In this document: positions 1-6,123 of the stretch, piece by piece | Layout of the letters: each line of letters begins with the position of its first letter | Numbering within the stretch: the first letter of the stretch is position 1 | Assembly: GCA_013812985.1 (NCBI GenBank) | Contig: JACCSN010000478.1 | Location: 1-6,776 of the forward strand | DNA length: 6,776 nucleotides | Reading direction: 5' to 3' | Source: Hyphomicrobiales bacterium | GTDB lineage: Bacteria > Pseudomonadota > Alphaproteobacteria > Rhizobiales > Afifellaceae | The notes under the pieces: model-generated | Told to the model about the DNA's origin: nothing | The model's input: only the letters and a program-made list of their open reading frames with translations | Databases searched by the model: none | Program-made: the position numbers and the translations under genes

Positions 1-308
1 TGGAAATCGCCGATCAACGGCACGTCGACCCGCATCGCAGCGAGCCGATCGCGGATATGCGGCACGGCGGCGGCGGCTTCGTCGCGGTCGACCGTGATCC
101 GCACCAGCTCGGAGCCGGCGCGGGCGAGCGCGGCGACCTGGCGGACCGTGCCCTCCACATCCGCCGTGTCGGTATTGGTCATCGACTGCACGATGATCGG
201 CGCCGGCCCGCCGACCTTGACGCCGCCGACATCCACCGGGACTGAGCGCCGGCGCGGCGCGGGGGCGGCGGCAAGCGCCTCGACGGCGGGAAAGGCCTGG
301 ATGTTCAT
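1..308 (-). CDS. ispG: 4-hydroxy-3-methylbut-2-en-1-yl diphosphate synthase (IspG/GcpE), N-terminal part, cut by window edge
   Basis: IspG is the cytosolic [4Fe-4S] enzyme of the MEP (non-mevalonate) isoprenoid pathway that turns ME-cPP into HMBPP. Translating the minus strand from the ATG at 306-308 gives 102 residues that match the family N-terminus: a variable Ala/Pro-rich leader (about residues 8-22), then [20 protein letters not shown] (about 27-46), then [13 protein letters not shown] and the stretch ending VPLIGDF just before the edge. These are the signature segments of the TIM-barrel domain. The cluster-binding cysteines lie in the C-terminal part outside the window and cannot be checked. 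The start is supported by the leader preceding the conserved core, with a weak purine-rich stretch (GAGCGAGAC) upstream. It is divergent from the relBE locus, so 309-485 should hold promoters for both directions. The family call is near certain; the exact start is less so. Confidence 0.93.
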   Translation of the reverse strand, partial: MNIQAFPAVEALAAAPAPRRRSVPVDVGGVKVGGPAPIIVQSMTNTDTADVEGTVRQVAALARAGSELVRITVDRDEAAAAVPHIRDRLAAMRVDVPLIGDF

Positions 309-485
309 GGGTCGTCTCGCTCAAAGCGCTTCAGAGGTGGCGAAATCGGGTGGTGAAGTCAACGCGGCATGGGTTCTCGCAGGCGCGCATGATGAATGTG
401 TGACTGCTGTCTCGAAGGCGGAACGCGTTCATTGCGATCGACCTTTATCCGCCGTACATGTTGGCGCTTGATAAGGAAGCCCTTG

Positions 486-703
486 ATGTTGGCCCTGCAA
501 CTCCCTCCCGAAATTGAAAAGCGGCTCGACGAGCTCGCCGCCAGGACCGGGCGCACGAAGTGGGCGCACGCCTTGGAAGCGGTTCTGACCTATATCGAGG
601 ATATGGAAGATGCATATCTGGCGCAGCAGGCGCTGGACGAAGGGGGAGAGCGCTTTCGCTGGAAGACGTAATGAAGAAGTATGGCTTGGAACAGGAAGCT
701 TGA
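486..703 (+). pseudogene. RelB-type ribbon-helix-helix antitoxin, apparently frameshifted near its C-terminus
   Basis: The reading frame from ATG 486, preceded by an AAGGAAG ribosome site at 473-479, encodes LPPEIEKRLDELAARTGRTK and then a helix ending YIEDMEDAYLAQQALDE. This is the ribbon-helix-helix DNA-binding part of RelB/DinJ-like antitoxins of type II toxin-antitoxin modules. The frame stops at 669-671 after 61 residues, ending GERFRWKT, which does not look like the family. The adjacent frame, from codon 656-658 to the TGA at 701-703, reads SLEDVMKKYGLEQEA, which does resemble the usual antitoxin tail. One extra base in the T run (654-656) or the G run (642-646) would join the two into a protein of about 72 residues. 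The C-terminal tail of RelB proteins normally wraps and neutralises the toxin, so the product as written could still bind DNA but might fail to inhibit the toxin. The frameshift may be real or a homopolymer sequencing error. Domain call strong; status as pseudogene inferred. Confidence 0.8.
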
Positions 704-971
704 GCCCCACTTGGCGCGTCGAGTTTGCGCCTCGGGCGGAGCGGCAACTCGGCAGGCTCGCTGAAAGGGACCTGACGCGAATCCTTCGTTTTCTTAACGA
801 GCGCATCGCCGTCGGTGACGATCCGCGGCGGCTTGGTCAAGCACTGAAAGGTGAGCCCTCAGGTCTTTGGCGTACAGGGTTGGCGATTTCAGAATCATCG
901 CGGAAATCGAGGATCAACGCGTAACGGTGCTCGTCCTCGAGGTCGGAAACCGGCGAGACATCTACCGATAG
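700..971 (+). pseudogene. RelE/ParE-superfamily toxin, apparently frameshifted in the second half
   Basis: Partner of the preceding antitoxin. RelE toxins are small ribosome-dependent mRNA interferases. I place the start at the TTG of 700-702, which overlaps the antitoxin's restored TGA as TTGA, the usual translational coupling in such pairs. From there the frame reads SPTWRVEFAPRAERQLGRL, then LTRILRFLNERIAV, DDPRRLGQALKGEPSGLWR, which is typical RelE sequence for 58 residues up to codon 871-873. After that the frame turns into unrelated residues and stops at 922-924. Shifting frame at 873/874 recovers YRVGDFRIIAEIEDQR, then VTVLVLEVGNRRDIYR and a TAG at 969-971, a canonical RelE C-terminus. 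One missing T (cgt-acagg for cgttacagg) explains it, and the repaired protein would be 90 residues, a normal family length. The lost segment includes the C-terminal Arg/Tyr region needed for RNA cleavage in RelE proteins, so the gene as written should be inactive. Confidence 0.82.
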
Positions 972-998
972 CCAATCCCGAAAAGGAACACCAACTGC

Positions 999-1778
999 AT
1001 GCTCAAAGGCAAAACCGCTGTCGTCACCGGCTCCAATTCCGGCATCGGGCTCGGCATCGCCGAAGCGCTCGCGGCCGCCGGCTGCAACGTCGTCCTGAAC
1101 TCCTTCACCGATGCCGCCGAGGACCATGCGCTGGCGGAACGGCTCGCCACACAGCATGGCGTCCAGGTCCGCTACGTCCAGGCCGACATGTCGAAGCCGG
1201 CCGATTGCGCCCGCCTGGTCGAGACCGCGGGCGAGTTCGGGCCCGTCCAAATCCTCGTCAACAATGCCGGCATCCAGCATGTCGCCCGCGTGGAGGAATT
1301 CCCGCCCGAGAAATGGGACGCGATCCTCGCCATCAACCTTTCATCCGCCTTCCACACGATCCGCGCCGCGATTCCGGCCATGCGGGCGGCCGGTTGGGGT
1401 CGTCTCGTCAACATCGCTTCCGCCCACGGCCTCACCGCCTCACCGTTCAAATCGGCCTATGTCGCGGCCAAGCACGGCCTTGTGGGCCTGACCAAGACGG
1501 TGGCGCTCGAGCTCGCGGAGGAAGGCGTGACTTGCAACGCCATCTGCCCAGGCTATGTGCTCACCCCGTTGGTGGAAAACCAGATCGCCGACCAGATGAA
1601 GGTGCATGGTCTGCCGCGCGAGCGGGTCATCCGCGACGTCATGCTGCAGCGTCAGCCGACCCGCGATTTCGTGCGGGTGGAGGATATCGGGGCCATGACG
1701 GTCTTCCTCTGCTCCGACGCGGCGGCGCAGATCACCGGCACGACGCTGTCCATGGATGGCGGTTGGACGGCCCTCTAG
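999..1778 (+). CDS. bdhA: D-3-hydroxybutyrate dehydrogenase (short-chain dehydrogenase family)
   Basis: Cytosolic NAD-dependent enzyme that interconverts D-3-hydroxybutyrate and acetoacetate, used in breakdown of polyhydroxybutyrate and ketone bodies. The 259-residue length is standard. Visible SDR motifs are the cofactor loop TGSNSGIG (10-17), NNAG (88-91), and the catalytic set Asn113, Ser141, Tyr154 and Lys158 (YVAAK), followed by PG at 184-185. The residues that grip the substrate carboxylate in characterised bacterial HBDH enzymes are all present one position earlier: Gln93, His143, Lys151, Gln195, and Trp256 near the C-terminus. This separates it from generic SDRs and makes the assignment firm. 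The start ATG is preceded by AAAAGGAA at 981-988. It begins 27 bp after the broken toxin gene on the same strand, with no clear terminator between them, so some of its transcription may come from the toxin-antitoxin promoter. No acetoacetyl-CoA synthetase or CoA-transferase gene is visible next to it. Confidence 0.95.
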   Translation: MLKGKTAVVTGSNSGIGLGIAEALAAAGCNVVLNSFTDAAEDHALAERLATQHGVQVRYVQADMSKPADCARLVETAGEFGPVQILVNNAGIQHVARVEEFPPEKWDAILAINLSSAFHTIRAAIPAMRAAGWGRLVNIASAHGLTASPFKSAYVAAKHGLVGLTKTVALELAEEGVTCNAICPGYVLTPLVENQIADQMKVHGLPRERVIRDVMLQRQPTRDFVRVEDIGAMTVFLCSDAAAQITGTTLSMDGGWTAL

Positions 1779-1871
1779 CGGAGCGGCTGAAGCGCCAGAC
1801 TCTCCGTCCGCCGCCGGATCGAAGCGCGGAAGGGCTTGTCCCCATGCGCGCCGCATTTGCGCCACCTTCGA

Positions 1872-4022
1872 ATGTGTGATGGCTCCATGCTGGACAGGCC
1901 AGCGACGGCAGACCAAAATAGCGGGCCGAGCTTAGCGGAAGCACGGCACGAACCGCTCGAGGAGGCAGCGACGGTTCCGCAATTTATCAGAAAACGCCGA
2001 CGCTTCAGCGGCGGCGTTCAGGCGGCGTTCGGTAAAGGGCGTTCGTGTCTCTCGGCGGCGGCGCTGGCGGGCGGGGCTTTGGCGTGCGCGCCTTTGGCGT
2101 GCTCTCCGGCGGCGGCGCAGGACAGCACAGCCGTTATCGATCAGCGCATCGAAGGCGTCTTCAAGGATCTACCGGGCAATGCTTTGGATCTAGCGGTCCC
2201 GTTGACCCGGCGCGCGCTGAAACGGCGGTCCGCCGAGGCAGGCGGGTTGGTGCTGCCGTATCTGGAGACTTGGACCCGACCGCCGTTACTGTCTTATGAC
2301 CAGGACGGGAGTTCTCCCGGCCCGTCGCGGCAGGCTGCCGTCATTGCGGCCGCCGCGGAAGCCGAGGAAGGCTCCGCCGAGGATCCCGAAATCGCGCGGT
2401 TCCCCCGTCCGCGACCCGCGACGGCGGAGCCGGACACACCTGCCGCAGCGCCCGTCCAGGTCGTCGCAGCGAGCCTGGCGCAACAACTGCCGACGTCGAA
2501 CGCTCCCCTCGATCTGGTCGCCGGGGCGGCGCTGCCCGACTCTCCCGAACCCGAAGCCGCGCCCCTGCCGCAAGCCCGGCCGGAGCCGGCGCTTTCTGAC
2601 CTCGCGCCATCGCCGGATGTCGTGACGGCGGCGCTCCGGACGGCATCTGCAACGCTGCCCGTGCAACCTGCTGGGAGTCCGCCGTCCGCGCCTGTCGCTG
2701 CTTTGCAACCTGAGCTGACGCAGTCGCCCGCCGCTGAGTCGGCCATCGCGCCTGTGCCCGCGCCTGGCAAAGCGTCATCAGCCGATCCGGCTGCGATCAT
2801 CGAAGCCGCGATGAACTCGCGGGTTCGCCGTGCGCGCCCGTCGGTGACCCGAACGTCCGCATCGTCGCTGGAAGAGAGGGTCTCGTCGCAAATCCCCGCC
2901 GCGCCGACATGGCCGAAAAGGCTTGATCCGGCCGCCACCATCGAAGCCGCAATGCGCGTCCCCGTCTTGCCCACGACGCCACCGGATTTCGCGTCCGTGG
3001 CGAGAGCGTCGGCTCAGGCGTCTTCAACGCCGGCGGAGCCGCATGGAGACGAGCTCGATGCGAGCCGCGCTGCGGCCGTTGCGACGACGCGGGATGCAGC
3101 CGTTTCAGCTCTCCCCAACGAAGCCGCGGCTTCGGATGAATTAACGGCTCCGCTTCCGCGCCCTGATCCGCGGGCCAAAGCCGAATCGAACGAGCCCATT
3201 CAAGTTGCCGCGGCTAGGCGAACTCTGCCGAAAAGCTGCTTGGCGGTGGAAAAAGTCGACGACAGGGACGATGACTTCGAACGCAATGTTGAGGCGCTCA
3301 GCGCGCCGGGGCTGTGCATCACGGTCGAAAAATTCAACGAGCGGCGCCGGCCCTGGACGGTTCAGGCCGTCGTCAGCGATCGTCACGGTCCGGTCTGGGC
3401 CGTGATGCACGACGACGAGGATCTGTCGTTCGACACGGCCGTCCATGCGCTGAAGACGTACGGCGGAACCTTGATCACCGTGGATACCGGCGGCAGCCGC
3501 AATCAGGACGGCATCGACCCGAACCGCGCTTTCTCCGATGACGAGCTGAGCTGCCCGAAGCTCGGCGAATCCGCCGCGCCGAAGTTCACGGCGGCGCTGC
3601 GCAAGCAATTCGACAAAGACCAGCCGATCGTCGCGCTGCACAGCAACGTGGATGGGCCGGTGCCGACCGGCGGCCTCGGTCATGTCTCCATGGAGGCGCC
3701 GCCCAAGGGCATGAAGGTCACGCGGAGCAAGGTGTCCGACAGTGAGCTGGCCGACGACCGCACCCTTGTGCTGCTCGCGGCGCTGGACGCGACGGATTCC
3801 GCCGTGAAGGACAGGGTCGCCGACCTCAGCACGGCAGGCGTTCACGTGATCTTGGAATCCGTCAGCAAGGAAAAGGCCGACTGTTCACTGTCAAATTATG
3901 CCGTGCTCACGGGACATTGGGCTTATTACAATTTGACGGTGGACCATGACGGCGGCGAAAAGCAGCGCGGGATCATCGACGTGATCATGTTGAACAACGT
4001 CACGGTCGCCGCGTCGCGCTGA
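1872..4022 (+). CDS. Secreted Pro/Ala-rich protein with a C-terminal domain resembling M14 zinc carboxypeptidases; function unknown
   Basis: Not recognised as a characterised protein. Counted from ATG 1872 (716 residues), there is a basic stretch RKRRRF (about 40-45) and then a hydrophobic Ala/Leu segment (about 60-82) ending SPAAAQ. This looks like a long-leader export signal with cleavage near residue 82; RRRF leaves a Tat route possible. Residues about 135-450 are low-complexity, rich in Pro, Ala and Ser, with PLPxxRP-type motifs and a twice-repeated DPAA-IEAAM motif: probably a flexible periplasmic linker. Residues about 455-716 form a compact domain with HDDE (513-516), DPNR (549-552), LHSN (589-592) and a late Glu in VILES (662). 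HxxE, an NR pair, a third His and a late Glu is the order of zinc, substrate and catalytic residues in M14 carboxypeptidases; His-to-His spacing (77) is shorter than in classical members. Four Cys (456, 482, 561, 671) could form disulfides. The start is unsure: TTG 1836 and ATG 1887 are in frame and none has a good ribosome site. A cell-wall role is only inference. Confidence 0.72.
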   Translation: MCDGSMLDRPATADQNSGPSLAEARHEPLEEAATVPQFIRKRRRFSGGVQAAFGKGRSCLSAAALAGGALACAPLACSPAAAQDSTAVIDQRIEGVFKDLPGNALDLAVPLTRRALKRRSAEAGGLVLPYLETWTRPPLLSYDQDGSSPGPSRQAAVIAAAAEAEEGSAEDPEIARFPRPRPATAEPDTPAAAPVQVVAASLAQQLPTSNAPLDLVAGAALPDSPEPEAAPLPQARPEPALSDLAPSPDVVTAALRTASATLPVQPAGSPPSAPVAALQPELTQSPAAESAIAPVPAPGKASSADPAAIIEAAMNSRVRRARPSVTRTSASSLEERVSSQIPAAPTWPKRLDPAATIEAAMRVPVLPTTPPDFASVARASAQASSTPAEPHGDELDASRAAAVATTRDAAVSALPNEAAASDELTAPLPRPDPRAKAESNEPIQVAAARRTLPKSCLAVEKVDDRDDDFERNVEALSAPGLCITVEKFNERRRPWTVQAVVSDRHGPVWAVMHDDEDLSFDTAVHALKTYGGTLITVDTGGSRNQDGIDPNRAFSDDELSCPKLGESAAPKFTAALRKQFDKDQPIVALHSNVDGPVPTGGLGHVSMEAPPKGMKVTRSKVSDSELADDRTLVLLAALDATDSAVKDRVADLSTAGVHVILESVSKEKADCSLSNYAVLTGHWAYYNLTVDHDGGEKQRGIIDVIMLNNVTVAASR
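2784..2966 (+). repeat. Duplicated 14-residue motif (DPAA-IEAAM) inside the linker of the secreted protein
   Basis: Two in-frame copies, at 2784-2825 and 2925-2966, encode DPAAIIEAAMNSRV and DPAATIEAAMRVPV. They are spaced 141 bp (47 codons) apart start to start. The DNA copies differ mainly at third positions, so the protein motif rather than the DNA seems to be kept. Each is followed by Pro/Arg-rich sequence. The motif may be a short helix used for binding or anchoring within an otherwise disordered linker; this is inference. Confidence 0.6.
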
Positions 4023-4053
4023 AGGTCTGGCGTCACGCTCTGACAGGGAGCTC

Positions 4054-4069
4054 GCGAACCGCGGTTTGC
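4054..4069. other. Small inverted repeat between convergent genes, possible weak terminator
   Basis: GCGAACCG followed directly by CGGTTTGC forms an inverted repeat of eight pairs (one G-U). In practice it would fold as a 6-bp stem with a CGCG loop. It lies in the 77-bp gap between the stop of the secreted-protein gene (4022) and the stop of the oppositely oriented DUF892 gene (4100), where a shared terminator is expected. No T-run follows on either strand, so terminator function is weakly supported. Confidence 0.3.
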
Positions 4070-4099
4070 TTGCGGGCCCTGAATGATCAGAATGCAGGC

Positions 4100-4645
4100 C
4101 TAAGATCTGCTCGCCCGCTTCTTCGTTTCGGGTTTGTCCGCTTCGTCGTCCGACTCCGCTTCCTGGTTGGCCGTGCTCTCGGCGAGCTGCGTCAACAGCG
4201 CGTCGGTCTTCTTCTCCTCCTCCAGCGTCTGTTCCAGGAGCTGCGCCGCATCGTCCATCCCGAGCTGCTGCGCCCAGGTTCGAAGCGTGCCGTAGCGGGC
4301 TATTTCGTAATGCTCGACCGCCTGAGCGGCGGAGATGAGGCCGGCGTCGAGGGCAGGGCTGTCCTTGAACTCTTCCATGATCTCCTGGCCTTCGGCGACC
4401 AGGCCCTGCATGGCTTCGCATGGCTTGGCCTGCGCCCGCTTGCCGAAAATCTCGAAGACCTGCTCCAGGCGATCGACCTGGCCCTGGGTCTCTTCCTTGT
4501 GGGTCTCGAAGGCTTGCCGCACCTCGTCTGAATTGGCGGCGCGCGCCATTTTTGGCAGCGCCCTCAACAGCTGCTTCTCGGCGTGGAAGATATCTTTCAG
4601 CGTATCGTGGAAAAGGTCGTTCAGCTCTTTCTGCTTCGCGGCCAT
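4100..4645 (-). CDS. YciE/DUF892 ferritin-like domain protein, stress-associated
   Basis: This 181-residue, mostly helical protein matches the DUF892 (YciE-type) ferritin-like family, a four-helix bundle with a putative di-metal site. The segments in order are LNDLFHDTLKDIFHAEKQLL (8-27), LPKMARAANSDEVRQAFETH (30-49), EGQEIMEEF (85-93), the signature AVEHYEIARYGTLRTWA (109-125) and LEQTLEEEKKTDALLTQLAE (137-156). Candidate metal ligands are Glu23, Glu51/52, Glu111, His112, Glu114 and Glu142-144. The last 25 residues are a charged tail, acidic then Lys/Arg-rich, probably disordered. I chose the ATG at 4643-4645 because GAGGGAG lies at proper spacing upstream; the in-frame ATG at 4684 would add 13 unconserved residues and fall inside the putative promoter. 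Biochemical function in the family is not established; members are typically induced by osmotic, stationary-phase or general stress. The promoter noted at 4680-4704 fits that. It is followed by a convergent gene and is likely monocistronic. Confidence 0.9.
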   Translation of the reverse strand: MAAKQKELNDLFHDTLKDIFHAEKQLLRALPKMARAANSDEVRQAFETHKEETQGQVDRLEQVFEIFGKRAQAKPCEAMQGLVAEGQEIMEEFKDSPALDAGLISAAQAVEHYEIARYGTLRTWAQQLGMDDAAQLLEQTLEEEKKTDALLTQLAESTANQEAESDDEADKPETKKRASRS

Positions 4646-4679
4646 GTGGACGCTCCCTCTGTTGTGGAATAGCTGTCCC

Positions 4680-4704
4680 AACACACGGCCGAAATGAAGG
4701 TTCC
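4680..4704 (-). promoter_or_regulatory. Possible EcfG (general stress sigma factor) promoter of the DUF892 gene
   Basis: Read on the minus strand, GGAAC (4704 to 4700) is followed after 16 bases by TGTT (4683 to 4680). The alphaproteobacterial general-stress sigma factor EcfG recognises GGAAC, a 16-17 base spacer, then CGTT, so one base of the -10 element differs. Transcription would begin near 4672, giving an untranslated leader of about 25-30 bases that carries the GAGGGAG ribosome site. DUF892 proteins are common members of such stress regulons, which raises the likelihood. It remains a motif match. Confidence 0.45.
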
Positions 4705-4729
4705 TGAACGCGAAATGAATCTGAACGCG
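4691..4729. repeat. Short imperfect tandem repeat upstream of the DUF892 gene
   Basis: GAAATGAA occurs at 4691-4698 and 4712-4719, and CTGAACGCG at 4704-4712 and 4721-4729. The arrangement is two adjacent copies of the block GAAATGAA-spacer-CTGAACGCG with spacers of five and one bases. The first copy overlaps the putative GGAAC element, and the second lies upstream of it as read on the minus strand. It could be a regulator site or a local slippage duplication. Confidence 0.5.
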
Positions 4730-4767
4730 CTTCCGGCGCGATGATTACGTGTCCGATTTCGCGACCC

Positions 4768-5976
<1,209 letters not shown>

Positions 5977-6029
5977 GCCTGATCCTTTGACAGGGGCAGG
6001 GCGGGAGTTAAAGCGGGCCGCGAGTTGCC

Positions 6030-6058
6030 CCGAGGCCCAGGCGAGGGCTTGGCCTCGG
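6030..6058. repeat. Inverted repeat in the gap between the sugar-binding protein gene and pcaF
   Basis: CCGAGGCC at 6030-6037 pairs exactly with GGCCTCGG at 6051-6058 around a 13-base loop. It lies downstream of the ABC-type gene's stop (6124) and upstream of pcaF (start 5976). No T-run follows on the minus strand, so it may be an element of a dispersed intergenic repeat, or help RNA 3' end stability, rather than being a textbook terminator. Confidence 0.5.
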
Positions 6059-6074
6059 CATACCCTCTCCCTGG

Positions 6075-6096
6075 CCCTCCCCGCAACGGGGGAGGG
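6075..6096 (-). terminator. Strong GC hairpin after the sugar-binding protein gene; possible terminator or dispersed intergenic repeat
   Basis: CCCTCCCC (6075-6082) pairs with GGGGAGGG (6089-6096) around a six-base loop GCAACG, an 8-bp almost pure G/C stem. It begins 27 bp beyond the stop codon of the ABC-transporter gene at 6124. The form CCCTCCCCGCAACGGGGGAG resembles a palindromic sequence I recall as frequent between genes in Hyphomicrobiales chromosomes. There is no U-tract, so the terminator function is inferred from position and stem strength. Confidence 0.5.
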
Positions 6097-6123
6097 GGTG
6101 CGCTCGGATTTCGGCGAGGGCGA

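Noticed and set aside
432..460. TTGCGA, 17 bases, TACATG upstream of the antitoxin as a sigma-70 promoter
   Set aside because: Spacing is right but only four of six and three of six consensus bases match; too weak in GC-rich DNA to list as a feature.
94..471. Plus-strand open frame of 125 codons across the ispG region
   Set aside because: It lies mostly antisense to clear IspG coding sequence and has the Arg/Ala/Ser-rich composition typical of shadow frames in GC-rich DNA.
610..924. ATG at 610 as the start of the toxin
   Set aside because: The first 30 residues are out-of-frame antitoxin sequence without family resemblance; toxin-like sequence starts right after the TTG at 700.
486..971. 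A programmed frameshift joining the antitoxin and toxin parts
   Set aside because: No slippery heptamer with downstream structure is evident, two separate shifts would be needed, and one-base loss in each gene explains the data more simply.
851..1879. Plus-strand 342-codon frame overlapping the dehydrogenase
   Set aside because: An Arg/His/Pro-rich frame shifted relative to the fully motif-supported 3-hydroxybutyrate dehydrogenase; a shadow.
4726..4740. CGCGC-TTCCG-GCGCG hairpin as the pcaF terminator
   Set aside because: Only a 5-bp stem with no T-run on the minus strand and 27 bp from the pcaF stop; could be chance in GC-rich DNA.
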